From Paenibacillus sp. HB172176 (GTDB lineage: Bacteria > Bacillota > Bacilli > Paenibacillales > Paenibacillaceae): 54,502 nt of DNA. Both the position numbers and the translations under genes were made by a program. Each line of letters begins with the position of its first letter. The first letter of the stretch is position 1. The notes beneath the pieces are model-generated. The model ran no database searches and was not told where the DNA came from. It saw only the letters and a program-made list of their open reading frames with translations. Below, one piece after another: positions 33,501 through 41,843 of the stretch. Where the stretch lies: the NCBI RefSeq assembly GCF_011947265.1, contig NZ_JAATHD010000035.1:1-54502 (forward strand). Direction: 5' to 3'.

Positions 33501-33700
33501 CGTGTTTTGCGTCCGGGATAAGGAATATTTGCGTGATATGCGGGATTAATAGTTTTTAATAATGCAGTATTGTCGCGGATTTGAGCTCGGTTTTTGTGAA
33601 TCTGGTAATTTTTGCGTCATGAAACGCTCATATCCCCATGCTAATATAAGTGGCATCGGAGCTCATCCGACAAAAAACAACGATGCAGGAGGAATTATTC

Positions 33701-34480
33701 ATGAATATAAAACATGTTAAAATGGCAGCGGCAAGCGTTATGGCGGCAACGTTAATCGGAGCGGGTATCGCAGCGCCAAAGGCTAACGCAGCTTCCTTGC
33801 ACACCTTCTCGACTGTCAAGTTCGAGGCCGGCTCGTTCAACTATGATGTACTGAATAACATTGCTTCCCAATATGGCATTGATCTTGGCAACTTGAACTT
33901 TTCGTTCGGCGGGTATACGTTTACTTGGCCTCCGGTTGACGGATCCGTTCTGAGTCCGGCTCCTTCTTCTGACGAGACAGCGACTCCGACCACCGAGCCA
34001 ACTGTCGAACCAACGCCTGTCGCAACGCCGGAGCCAACTACGGCGCCAACTGCTGAGCCAACAGCAACAGCAACACCAGCCCCAACACCGGCTCCGACAA
34101 CTTCAACAGAGCAGAGCACCTTCCAAACACAGGTTGTTGATCTTGTGAACCAGGAACGCGCGAAGGCGGGACTTGGAGCTCTTGAGACGGATAACTTGCT
34201 TACGAAAGTAGCAACGGAGAAGGCGAGAGACATGTACGTTAACAACTACTTCGACCATAATTCTCCAACTTACGGTTCGCCCTTCGATATGATGCGCAGC
34301 TTTGGCGTAACCTACAGCTATGCTGGCGAGAACATTGCCATGGGACAGCCGACTCCACAGCAGGTTATGACGGATTGGATGAACAGCGCCGGACATCGCG
34401 CCAATATCCTTAACTCGCATTTCGGAAAAATCGGCGTAGGCTATGTGAACGGCGAGTGGGTACAGGAATTTACGGACTAA
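33701..34480 (+). CDS. Secreted CAP/SCP-domain protein (YkwD-like)
   Basis: A 259-aa exported protein. The signal peptide MNIKHVKMAAASVMAATL ends at an AxA-type site near ANAAS (about residue 28). A region of about 60 residues follows, then a Pro/Thr/Glu-rich linker of TPxPTxxP repeats (about residues 87-145). The C-terminal CAP domain shows FQTQVVDLVNQERAKAGL, YFDHNSPTYGSPF with the conserved His, YAGENIAMG and AGHRANILN. Many spore formers have such proteins, and their function is largely unknown. ATG 33701 follows GGAGGAA. Confidence 0.92.
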   Translation: MNIKHVKMAAASVMAATLIGAGIAAPKANAASLHTFSTVKFEAGSFNYDVLNNIASQYGIDLGNLNFSFGGYTFTWPPVDGSVLSPAPSSDETATPTTEPTVEPTPVATPEPTTAPTAEPTATATPAPTPAPTTSTEQSTFQTQVVDLVNQERAKAGLGALETDNLLTKVATEKARDMYVNNYFDHNSPTYGSPFDMMRSFGVTYSYAGENIAMGQPTPQQVMTDWMNSAGHRANILNSHFGKIGVGYVNGEWVQEFTD

Positions 34481-34516
34481 GCTGAAATACAAGTTTGATG
34501 AAAAAACAAGAATGAG

Positions 34517-34559
34517 AAAAAGACCAAGCTTCCAGGGCCTGCCCGGTGCTTGGTCTTTT
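34517..34559 (+). terminator. Terminator after the CAP gene
   Basis: AAAAGACCAAGC pairs with GCTTGGTCTTTT. It lies between convergent genes and can serve both strands. Confidence 0.85.
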
Positions 34560-34580
34560 CATATTCAGGATATTACAAAC

Positions 34581-35843
34581 TTACATCTTGAAAACGCTAA
34601 TCGTGCGCTGCAACTGCGTGGCCATAGTCAGCATGCGTTCCGTTTCCTTGACAACGGCTTGAACGGAAGCGATCTGCTCGTTCATCGAGGCTGAAACCTG
34701 CTCAGTGCCGGCCGCGGACTCCTGCGTAATCGCGGAAATGTTCTGAATCGCTCCTGATATCTTGCGCGCGCTCTCCAGCATCGCGTCGCTCTCTTGGGAA
34801 AAGTTGTAGATTTGCTCCGCAATGAATTGAATGCTGACGACAATTTCCTGGAAGACGAGCTCCGACTCCCGAATATGCTGAGTTTGATTGTTAACGACTT
34901 CTTCGTTGATCTTCATATTGTTGATTGTCTGCTTGATGCCTTCGTCGATGCTTTTCACAAGATTGAACACTTGCTTGGTGGATGCCGTGGATTCCTCCGC
35001 CAGCTTGCGTACCTCCTGCGCGACAACGGCAAAGCCTCTGCCATGCTCGCCTGCGCGAGCCGCTTCGATTGAAGCGTTAAGCGACAATAGGTTCGTCTGT
35101 TCGGCAATATCGGAAATCGTTGCGGTAATGGCCGAAATGCCCTGAGCCTTCTGCGCAAGATCCTTTATGGTTTCGGACACTTTTGCCGTTGCGTCGACAT
35201 TGCGCTTCATTCCCGCCGCTTGCACGTCGAGCGCGCTGCGTCCCTTGTCCACAAGCTCAATGGTTTGTTCCGATCTTTGGTTCATTTCCTTGGTCGATTG
35301 GGCATAAGCAGCTACCTTCTCTTCAATCTCGGTAATGGAGGAGCTCATGTCGGACACGTCCTCGGAGATCTCGTTGGCGCCGGTGGCAAGCTCGTTGGCC
35401 GAGGCGGCCACTTGCTCCATCGCGGTCTGTACCGTGTTGTTCTTATCGAAGATGTTGCGGCTCGTGTCGGCTACGTGGCGAATGATATTGGAGGTTTCCG
35501 TCAAAATTTCTCTAAGCTTGTCTGTCATGCTGTTGAAGGAATGTCCAAGCTCGCCGGCTCCCGAAGAGGCGGATACGTCGATTCGCTGTGTGAAGTCTCC
35601 TTTGGCAATGCGATATGCGGCGCTCGAAATGTCATTGATGGATTGCATAATTGCGTTTTCGATGAATCCCACGGTCGGGTAGGCAATAAGGAGTAGTACA
35701 ATGGATACGATGAGAATCGCTAATACAGGCCCACCCGCGAACGCTGTGGTTAAAATCGTAACAATGGAAAGCAAGAGCAAATTGGAGTACGTTGAAATCA
35801 ACAGCTTATTGCGAATGGAAAGCGAATAGTACCATTGGATCAT
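34581..35843 (-). CDS. Methyl-accepting chemotaxis protein, second copy
   Basis: A 420-aa chemoreceptor. Two membrane segments lie at about residues 15-35 and 38-60 and are almost contiguous, so there is no external sensor. A HAMP region follows (IAKGDFTQRIDVSASSGAGELGHSFNSMTDKL) and then the signalling domain with DIAEQTNLLSLNASIEAARA at its tip. AGGAG lies upstream of the ATG. Like the other receptor at 6988, it must sense a membrane or cytoplasmic cue. The two proteins are clearly different in sequence outside the tip. Confidence 0.93.
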   Translation of the reverse strand: MIQWYYSLSIRNKLLISTYSNLLLLSIVTILTTAFAGGPVLAILIVSIVLLLIAYPTVGFIENAIMQSINDISSAAYRIAKGDFTQRIDVSASSGAGELGHSFNSMTDKLREILTETSNIIRHVADTSRNIFDKNNTVQTAMEQVAASANELATGANEISEDVSDMSSSITEIEEKVAAYAQSTKEMNQRSEQTIELVDKGRSALDVQAAGMKRNVDATAKVSETIKDLAQKAQGISAITATISDIAEQTNLLSLNASIEAARAGEHGRGFAVVAQEVRKLAEESTASTKQVFNLVKSIDEGIKQTINNMKINEEVVNNQTQHIRESELVFQEIVVSIQFIAEQIYNFSQESDAMLESARKISGAIQNISAITQESAAGTEQVSASMNEQIASVQAVVKETERMLTMATQLQRTISVFKM

Positions 35844-36124
35844 TATGTAAGCGCTCCTTCTACTTAGAATATACCATATTATAACACCGGCCTCGAAATT
35901 GGTCTATAATTGTCGACGGATAATTCAGCGCATTGGAGGGGGACTTTTATCTTATTTTACTAGGTACAAAAGCGCATTCCCGTTTTCGGCAATTACAAAT
36001 AAACTTTTCGGTGAATTACATAATTGGCAATGATAGCATTATATGCAACTCGATGTTTGATTTAGTTGGATTTTGTAAATCAATGTCTTTAATTGTCGAA
36101 CAATATGAAGGAGGAAGAGAGGAA

Positions 36125-36538
36125 ATGGAAAAAAACGCGGTATCTCTCGCAAGACAGGTGGATTTTGTATTCAGGCAGCTGGAAGGGGAATTGACGAATG
36201 CGACTGCAGGAACGGTTCTAATACAAATTCGCAACAATGCAGTCGGCAAATTCGGGGTTCGTCATCATCCCATTGAATGCAAGAATGGAAATATCGGCAA
36301 CGTCGACAAGGGAATGTCGGCTTCCCAGGTTGCGGCCTTCCGCCAATTGGCGATCGATGCGCTGCAATATCGCAAGGAATGGACGCATGGCGAAATTTTG
36401 TATGATTTCTCCGTAAGGCCGAACAGGGATTCCTGGTCGGCGAGCGTGCTTTATGAATCGAATTACAACATGTCAACCTGGAACAGCCGTTATATGCCGA
36501 ATGCAAGAGCGCATTACAGCATAAGGGATTATCATTGA
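36125..36538 (+). CDS. Hypothetical protein, 137 aa
   Basis: I do not recognise the family. From ATG 36125 (GGAGG about 10 bp upstream) it begins MEKNAVSLARQVDFVFRQLE. The second half is rich in aromatic residues (EILYDFSVRPNRDSWSASVLY). No signal peptide or membrane segment is seen. The frame continues back to 35933 but without a start signal. Its last 7 bp overlap the end of the DUF5325-like gene on the other strand. The 35844-36124 stretch before it holds no other gene. Confidence 0.6.
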   Translation: MEKNAVSLARQVDFVFRQLEGELTNATAGTVLIQIRNNAVGKFGVRHHPIECKNGNIGNVDKGMSASQVAAFRQLAIDALQYRKEWTHGEILYDFSVRPNRDSWSASVLYESNYNMSTWNSRYMPNARAHYSIRDYH

Positions 36539-36705
36539 GACTTTCTCCGCAAGCGGGCCTTGACGATAAAGCCTGTCGCGGTGCTGAGCAGGAACAGAAT
36601 GCTGAACAGCAGTACATACCAACCGTTGTAACTGATCGAAACGGCGGTCGCGCTCATGAACAATACGGACAATACGGCGAAAAAAAGCGATAATGACTTG
36701 GACAT
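36532..36705 (-). CDS. DUF5325 (YlaF-like) small membrane protein, 57 aa
   Basis: A 57-aa protein starting MSKSLSLFFAVLSVLFMSAT. Two membrane segments (about residues 5-22 and 29-47) are separated by a short loop containing NGWY, and the C-terminus KARLRRKSQ is basic and probably cytoplasmic. AAAGGAGAG lies before the ATG at 36705. The size, two-helix layout and sequence recall B. subtilis YlaF, whose function is unknown. Its 3' end overlaps the converging 137-aa gene by 7 bp. Confidence 0.7.
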   Translation of the reverse strand: MSKSLSLFFAVLSVLFMSATAVSISYNGWYVLLFSILFLLSTATGFIVKARLRRKSQ

Positions 36706-36832
36706 GCGCGTCTCTCTCCTTTAAAAAGTCTGGTTTTCAGCACAAGAGCCTATGCTTACGATGCTGCGTTTTTTCAAAACGCTCCAGAAGCTTGTATGAA
36801 GCTTGTATGAAGCTAGAAACTGAGTAGCTAAA

Positions 36833-36953
36833 ACGTTTCGTAAGAAACGTACTTCGAAAGCATCCGCTTGTAGTGTATACTACGTGATGAAATGTTTCTG
36901 AAAGAAACATCGCATCGTAAGCATCTGCTCTGAAATGTTTCCGTAGGAAACAT
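36833..36953. repeat. Three related hairpin repeats before the SASP gene
   Basis: Copies at 36833-36850 (ACGTTTC-GTAA-GAAACGT), 36892-36910 (ATGTTTC-TGAAA-GAAACAT) and 36935-36953 (ATGTTTC-CGTAG-GAAACAT), each followed by a TCGTAAGCAT-like tail (TCGAAAGCAT after the first copy). Copy 1 differs in both arms so that pairing is kept. A GTAGTGTATACTAC dyad sits between copies 1 and 2, and a related GTATACTTCGTGATC occurs again near 37015. The 36706-37153 interval has no gene. Confidence 0.8.
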
Positions 36954-37153
36954 CGCTTCGTAAGCATATACTTGTTTCGGCTGAATGCAAGATTCGACGT
37001 CGAATAAGCTTCTTGGTATACTTCGTGATCAAAAGTGGACTTTTTGAAAAACCTCGAAAGTTTTTTGCATAGTTTGTTCGGCGATGCACATAATAACTTT
37101 GCAAGCTTGCAACATACTAAATAACGTGCAGAGGACGAAAGGAGAAATACCTT

Positions 37154-37360
37154 ATGGCAAGCAACCAACTCATTGTCCCACAAGCTACGCAAGCACTGAA
37201 TCAAATGAAACTTGAGGCAGCGCAAGAGCTTGGCGTACAAATTCCGTCGGACGGCTACTATGGCAACATCTCAACTCGTGAAGCAGGTTCGCTTGGCGGA
37301 TACATCACGAAAAAGCTGGTTCAAATGGCTGAACAGCAACTGTCTGGCGGCACACGCTAA
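37154..37360 (+). CDS. Alpha/beta-type small acid-soluble spore protein
   Basis: A 68-aa SASP that coats and protects DNA in the dormant spore and is degraded at germination. The GPR protease site region is KLEAAQELGVQI, the DNA-contact segment is GYYGNISTREAGSLGGYITKKLVQMAEQQL, and the N-terminus MASNQLIVPQATQAL is typical. GAAAGGAG precedes the ATG. The gene stands alone with its own terminator; expression in the forespore by sigma-G is expected but no promoter was identified with confidence. Confidence 0.96.
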   Translation: MASNQLIVPQATQALNQMKLEAAQELGVQIPSDGYYGNISTREAGSLGGYITKKLVQMAEQQLSGGTR

Positions 37361-37394
37361 TCGTTATCTCATAACAAAGCGATTGCACAAATTA

Positions 37395-37424
37395 CAAGTC
37401 CAAGGGAAACCTTGGGCTTGTTTC
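37395..37424 (+). terminator. Terminator after the SASP gene
   Basis: CAAGTCCAAGG-GAAA-CCTTGGGCTTG (one G-T pair), then TTTC. Confidence 0.8.
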
Positions 37425-37456
37425 ATGCTTTCCGGGTCGCTGCTCAAGAAAAACAT

Positions 37457-37480
37457 CCCCTTCCATTGTGAAGGAAGGGG
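37457..37480 (-). terminator. Terminator of the YfhP-like gene
   Basis: CCCCTTCC pairs with GGAAGGGG; read on the minus strand it is followed by ATGTTTTT. Confidence 0.75.
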
Positions 37481-37495
37481 GTTGCTCCGTCAATA

Positions 37496-38482
37496 TCAAT
37501 AAGTATCCATTCTGAGCCGCTTCATCAATCTCTCGTCGCTCAACCAGCCGACATAGGAGCCGACGGTCTCGTATTGCTTGTTCATCATGAGCACGCCTAC
37601 GAACGGATATTGCTTTCGATGGCGGTAACGGACATCCGACCATCTGACCTCGTAGCCCCAATGATGTTCCTTCACATCTCCGCATGCAAAGCTGGTAAAA
37701 TAGAGAAAGGCTTTAATCGCAGGGTCGTTCTTCGACTTCTCGACTGCCGGATGGCTGGAGCAATGTACCTTGTCAAGCCAACGCAAGCTGTTGTTTCTTA
37801 AATTTCCAACGTGAAAAGCGCCGTCCGACGCTTGCTTCACGATATTCCAGATGGAGAGGGAAATCGTTGGAATCGCGATATACGTATCGCCGCTGTGATA
37901 GCCGCGATCCAGCGCTCTAACCTTCCTTAACGTGTGCTTCGCCGATAACGTGCGCCATACATAATAAAGGGTCAAACCAATATACATAAGCGGGAACAGC
38001 ACGGCCGGATCGGCCAGTCCCGCCGCCCAGAGAAGAATCGCGATGAGATGCACGGTGAACAATACGGGATCAAAGATATGAATAATATTCCACGAGATCC
38101 ACTTTTCGTTGAAGGGTCGCATAGCCTGCGTTCCATAGGCATTGAACAAATCGGTGAAAACATGGAGAACGACGGAGAGCAGCACCCAACCGCCGATATG
38201 CAGCCAGGGCAAGCTTCCTTTATAAAAGAGCTGCAATAAGCCCGTTATCGCTGCCGTCCAGATCAGAATGGCGGGAATGGAGTGTGAAACGCCCCTATGA
38301 TTGCGAATGTAGCAGGCATTGCCCTTTAACCGAAGCAGATTGTCCAAATCGGGGGCTTGCGAGCCGACGACCGTGCCGATCAACATGGCGGTTTGAAGGG
38401 TTGGAGAGGCGGAGATAACCGGATCGACCATCGCCAGACCCGCAAGTCCGATTCCCATAACAAGATGTGTGCCAGAATCCAT
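37496..38482 (-). CDS. YfhP-like membrane-bound metal-dependent hydrolase (DUF457 group)
   Basis: A 328-aa membrane protein beginning MDSGTHLVMGIGLAGLA, the typical start of this family, with a His likely to bind metal. QAPDLDNLL and NHRGVSHSIPA give further Asp and His ligands. Several membrane segments fill residues 60-190, and the C-terminal 130 residues are soluble. AAGGAGG precedes the ATG at 38482. The substrate is not known for the family. The gene is convergent with the SASP gene. Confidence 0.85.
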   Translation of the reverse strand: MDSGTHLVMGIGLAGLAMVDPVISASPTLQTAMLIGTVVGSQAPDLDNLLRLKGNACYIRNHRGVSHSIPAILIWTAAITGLLQLFYKGSLPWLHIGGWVLLSVVLHVFTDLFNAYGTQAMRPFNEKWISWNIIHIFDPVLFTVHLIAILLWAAGLADPAVLFPLMYIGLTLYYVWRTLSAKHTLRKVRALDRGYHSGDTYIAIPTISLSIWNIVKQASDGAFHVGNLRNNSLRWLDKVHCSSHPAVEKSKNDPAIKAFLYFTSFACGDVKEHHWGYEVRWSDVRYRHRKQYPFVGVLMMNKQYETVGSYVGWLSDERLMKRLRMDTY

Positions 38483-38573
38483 GTAGAGTAACCTCCTTGA
38501 TGTCGTTATTGCTTGTAGTATCGGCGAAGGTCAGTTATTTTATCTTATGAAATGAGAGGAGACTTTGACCAAT

Positions 38574-38864
38574 ATGTACATTTGCTTTGCGGAATACCGA
38601 ATTAAGCCTGAATGCAGGGAAGCTTACCTGAAAGCAGCGACCATGCTAATGGAACGCGCTTCAGACATGCGATTATACGAGGGAACGGATCAGCCTCATT
38701 TGTTCGTCGAGGTATGGGAGGCGGCAACGGCAGAGGGGGCCGAAGCCATTAAGAAAGAGCGCCGCGATGAGCGCTCTGCGTGGGGAGAGTTGAATGCCTG
38801 GATTGACGGGGGACAAGCCAAGCTTCATGTATGGACGTTCAAAGCAGCCAGCTTATCTTCATAG
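38574..38864 (+). CDS. Small ABM-like dimeric alpha/beta-barrel protein
   Basis: About 96 aa. MYICFAEYRIKPECREAYLK followed by HLFVEVWEA and ending KLHVWTF is the beta-alpha-beta layout of antibiotic-biosynthesis-monooxygenase-like proteins. No heme or catalytic residues can be named. An in-frame TTG at 38565 is an alternative start; AGGAG is too close to it (3 bp) and rather far from the ATG (12 bp), so the start is not settled. Confidence 0.65.
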   Translation: MYICFAEYRIKPECREAYLKAATMLMERASDMRLYEGTDQPHLFVEVWEAATAEGAEAIKKERRDERSAWGELNAWIDGGQAKLHVWTFKAASLSS

Positions 38865-38922
38865 TCGCCAGCTCCGCGTATCCGGGGGAGAAACGCAGGC
38901 AAAGCCGATGAGGATTTGCAGA

Positions 38923-39390
38923 TTAGCCGTTCGTCGTGGTCACGGCCGGTGTTTCCGGGGTTACCATGCCGCCTTGGAACGGATAGGCATAATTAATGGG
39001 CTCGTCGAAGGTTACATAATCCAGATTGAGCATCAGCAGCAAATATCTCATTCCCGTGGACGGATCGCTGATGATAATATGATCGCGTCCCGCCGCTTCG
39101 ATGATGCCTTTGAAGATTTTGGCATTCCATTCGGAATTGTTCTCGTACGTCATATAAAAGGTGCCCGTCTTGCCGCGATTCATGCGCAGAATATTCTCAA
39201 TATAGGATTCCTCTGCTGCAGGAGCGGTAGCGATATTGCCGCCGGACGGCGTAATATAGGAACCGCTGGGAGCCATGCCTGTGGACATTGCGCCGGGAAC
39301 CATTCCTGCATTTGCCGCAGCAGCTTGCGCATACGGCTGAGCATATCCGCGATAGCCGGACATGGGGTTAAAGCCATAACCATTATACAT
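38923..39390 (-). CDS. gerQ: Spore coat protein GerQ
   Basis: A 155-aa GerQ. The conserved C-terminal half reads YIENILRMNRGKTGTFYMTY, then IFKGIIEAAGRDHIIISDP and LLLMLNLDYVTFDEPINY. The N-terminal third is low-complexity, rich in Gly, Ala, Pro and Tyr (GYRGYAQPYAQAAAANAG). In B. subtilis GerQ is needed for proper localisation of the cortex-lytic enzyme CwlJ and is cross-linked in the coat. GAGG lies 8 bp before the ATG at 39390. A plus-strand open frame across it (38794-39465) is a shadow. Confidence 0.93.
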   Translation of the reverse strand: MYNGYGFNPMSGYRGYAQPYAQAAAANAGMVPGAMSTGMAPSGSYITPSGGNIATAPAAEESYIENILRMNRGKTGTFYMTYENNSEWNAKIFKGIIEAAGRDHIIISDPSTGMRYLLLMLNLDYVTFDEPINYAYPFQGGMVTPETPAVTTTNG

Positions 39391-39616
39391 TCCTTAATCC
39401 TCGCTTTCGTGCTTTTCTTAAGGTTAATGTATGGGAAAATGGGCGGAATGGTTCCAACAGTTTGAGGCGGGGATGGACGCCTATTGCGTGTCGAATTATT
39501 GAACAAAATTCGGGAACGTTGTCACCGTACCTATTTTTCGGTATCATTAGAAACGGTTCATTATTGCTTGATAGACGAGTTGCTCGTCTTTTCTCATCAT
39601 ATAGGAGGCTAACTTG

Positions 39617-40474
39617 GTGTTGAATGACTTGATTTCTTTAACAAAGCCGAGGCTGTTGCGACTGAATATGTTTGCGGCCTTGGGCGGCTTTTGGGTTGCT
39701 TCCAAGTGGGATCCGGACTTCGTACTTATGATCTGGATGCTGATCGGATCGACGCTCACGATGGCATCCGCGACAGTTGTGAACAATTATTGGGATCGGG
39801 AGCTTGATCTGAAGATGGAGCGAACGAAAAACCGCACGTTGCCGACCGGCAGAATGGAGCCGATCACCGTGCTTACATATGGACTGATTCTTGGCATCGT
39901 CGGAATCGCCGTGCTGTTCATGTTCGTTAATGCGATATCTGGATGGTTGGGACTATTGGGCTGGTTCGTGTACATTGTTATCTATACCATATGGCTGAAG
40001 CGCACCTCGACCTGGAGTACGTCAATCGGGGGAATCTCCGGAGCGATGCCCCCTGTAATCGGCTATTGCGCCGTGACCAATGAGGTGGATGCGGGAGCAT
40101 GGATTTTGTTCGCGCTCTTGTTCCTGTGGCAGCCGGCCCATTTCTGGTCGCTTGCGATTCGACGCGTTGAGGAATACAGGGAAGCCGGCTATCCGCTTCT
40201 GCCCGTCGTGAAAGGCATCAAACGAACGAAGCTGCAGATGATTCCTTACGTGCTTCTCTTGGTGCCGACCGTTATCTTGATGTATGTCTATCATTATGCC
40301 GGCATCTACTTTTTGATTATCGCGTCGGTATTAAGCCTTGTATGGCTGTATCATACGATTACCGGGATTGCGGCCAAGAATACGGAGAAATGGGCGAAGG
40401 TTAACTTTCTTATTTCAGTCAACTATTTAATGATTGTGTTTGTGGCGATGATCGCGAATACCGCGCATGCGTAA
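39617..40474 (+). CDS. ctaB: Protoheme IX farnesyltransferase (heme O synthase)
   Basis: A membrane enzyme of about 285 aa that adds farnesyl to heme B to give heme O for cytochrome oxidases. The prenyl-binding motif NNYWDRELDLKMERTKNR near residues 56-73 is diagnostic, as is WQPAHFWSLAIRRVEEYREAGYPLLPV near 170. About nine membrane segments are present. Starts at TTG 39614 and GTG 39617 are both possible; AGGAGG is 8 bp from the GTG, which I prefer. The sco gene follows after 20 bp, forming an oxidase-assembly operon; ctaA lies about 9.6 kb away. Confidence 0.95.
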   Translation: MLNDLISLTKPRLLRLNMFAALGGFWVASKWDPDFVLMIWMLIGSTLTMASATVVNNYWDRELDLKMERTKNRTLPTGRMEPITVLTYGLILGIVGIAVLFMFVNAISGWLGLLGWFVYIVIYTIWLKRTSTWSTSIGGISGAMPPVIGYCAVTNEVDAGAWILFALLFLWQPAHFWSLAIRRVEEYREAGYPLLPVVKGIKRTKLQMIPYVLLLVPTVILMYVYHYAGIYFLIIASVLSLVWLYHTITGIAAKNTEKWAKVNFLISVNYLMIVFVAMIANTAHA

Positions 40475-40494
40475 GATGAAGGGAGAGATGGAGC

Positions 40495-41103
40495 ATGGTT
40501 TTTTTGAAGAAGCACAGCTTTAAAATTGCCGTATTGGCTTTATGCTTGGCGATGGGGGCATATCTGCTCGTCACGTACGCATTCAAGCCGAAAGAGGAGC
40601 TGCCGATTCTGCAGGCCGCACCTGATTTTCAGATGAATGACATAGAAGGCAATCCCGTGTCGCTGAATTCGACGAATGGGAAGGTTAGACTGGTCTACTT
40701 CTATTACGCGAACTGCCCGGATATCTGTCCGCCGACGACGTATATGCTCTCGCAAGTGCAAGAGAAGCTTAAGAGTCAGGGGACTCTGGGAGACAAGGCC
40801 GAGCTCATTTCCATTACTTTCGATCCGGAACGCGACACGCCCGATGTAATCAAGGATTTTGCGGAACGCACTTCCGCCAAGATTGACGACGGGTGGACGT
40901 TTCTGAGGGGCGAACAGGATGCGACGATCGAGCTTGCCAAGAAATTCGGCGTAGGCGTAATCGATAACAAGGACGGCACCTTTACTCATTTTAATTATAT
41001 TTCGCTGGTAGACCAGAACGGCAAGATTCGCGATTGGATCAACGGCAGCGATGAAGACATGACACCGGACGATATTGTTGACGAGATTAACGGACTTCTT
41101 TAG
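40495..41103 (+). CDS. SCO1/SenC family copper chaperone for cytochrome oxidase
   Basis: A 202-aa protein with one N-terminal membrane anchor (about residues 9-28) and a thioredoxin-like outer domain. The copper ligands are CPDIC (CxxxC) near residue 82 and His in FTHFNYISLVD near 168. LISITFDPERDTPD is typical of SCO. It assembles the CuA site of cytochrome c oxidase. It is coupled to ctaB and its last 4 bp overlap the converging Toprim gene. The B. subtilis homologue is ypmQ. Confidence 0.93.
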   Translation: MVFLKKHSFKIAVLALCLAMGAYLLVTYAFKPKEELPILQAAPDFQMNDIEGNPVSLNSTNGKVRLVYFYYANCPDICPPTTYMLSQVQEKLKSQGTLGDKAELISITFDPERDTPDVIKDFAERTSAKIDDGWTFLRGEQDATIELAKKFGVGVIDNKDGTFTHFNYISLVDQNGKIRDWINGSDEDMTPDDIVDEINGLL

Positions 41104-41471
41104 AATTCATCCTTTTTCCACTGAAGAGCGGGATCGAGCGCGGCATACAGGATATGCGACTCGAGTCCCGCTTTTTCCAATTGGGCAATCAAATAGTCGA
41201 TCGGCGTATGCTCGACGCCCGCATATCCTCTTCTTGTGTACAGATGCTCGGCGTCGGGAAAATAATCGCTGAGCATGCCTCGAATTCGTTTGCCCGACGA
41301 ATCGTTGTCCGTGAATATGTATACCGGCAAGGCTCCGGCCTGCTTGCGCAGCTTCTCAAGCTGCGAGGCGCCGGGCGTGCCGTATGTGCATATAATGCCG
41401 ACTTCGCTGTCCAGTACAGTCCGAAGTCGGCTTCTGTCGTTTTTTCCTTCGACGATGATGACATGCTTCAT
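41100..41471 (-). CDS. Small Toprim-domain protein
   Basis: A 123-aa protein consisting almost entirely of a Toprim fold: VIIVEGKNDRSRL with the conserved Glu, and VYIFTDNDSSGKRIR with the DxD metal site. Such domains occur in primases, topoisomerases and RNase M5; this one resembles the M5-like stand-alone group. AAAGGTGG is 6 bp before the ATG at 41471; a second in-frame ATG at 41477 abuts that site. Its nucleic-acid target is unknown. Confidence 0.85.
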   Translation of the reverse strand: MKHVIIVEGKNDRSRLRTVLDSEVGIICTYGTPGASQLEKLRKQAGALPVYIFTDNDSSGKRIRGMLSDYFPDAEHLYTRRGYAGVEHTPIDYLIAQLEKAGLESHILYAALDPALQWKKDEF

Positions 41472-41546
41472 TCTCATCCACCTTTGACGTCCATAAGTAT
41501 TAGTAGTGTATCATCTTCATGAAGCGATTGAAAACGGAAAAGAAAA

Positions 41547-41598
41547 AAGACCGTCTTCCGATGGGCATAGCAATGCTTCTCCCTTGGAAAACGGTCTT
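41547..41598 (-). terminator. Terminator of the small YjcZ-like gene
   Basis: On the minus strand AAGACCGT pairs with ACGGTCTT across a 36-nt partly paired loop, followed by TTTTTTC. Confidence 0.7.
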
Positions 41599-41642
41599 CT
41601 TCCATGCTTCATGGTGCGAGGGTCAAGCTATTCATGCGAGAC

Positions 41643-41762
41643 TTACCAGAAACCGGCACCTACGATAATTACGAGCAATATGAACAGGACCAGAATCGTA
41701 CCGGTGCTTGTAAATCCGTGGTTGCAACCGCAATGTCTTGCCTCGGAGCCTACAGCTGTCAT
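41643..41762 (-). CDS. YjcZ-family small sporulation protein, 39 aa
   Basis: A 39-aa protein beginning MTAVGSEARHCGCNHGFTST, followed by a single hydrophobic helix ILVLFILLVIIVGAGFW, which is the hallmark of the YjcZ family. GAGGGGTG lies 9 bp before the ATG at 41762. The gene is flanked by its own terminator. YjcZ proteins are common, often multi-copy, small membrane proteins of spore formers with no settled function. Longer frames on both strands over this interval lack ribosome sites. Confidence 0.85.
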   Translation of the reverse strand: MTAVGSEARHCGCNHGFTSTGTILVLFILLVIIVGAGFW

Positions 41763-41843
41763 CTATGGAGTCACCCCTCTCCCTAGTCGATTCCCTGTAT
41801 AGTATGAGGCATATCCCCAATTGCCTTGTGCGAATACCCAGCT

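Noticed and set aside
38794..39465. 223-aa plus-strand frame over gerQ
   Set aside because: gerQ on the other strand is clearly recognised; the plus frame is compositionally odd and lacks a ribosome site.
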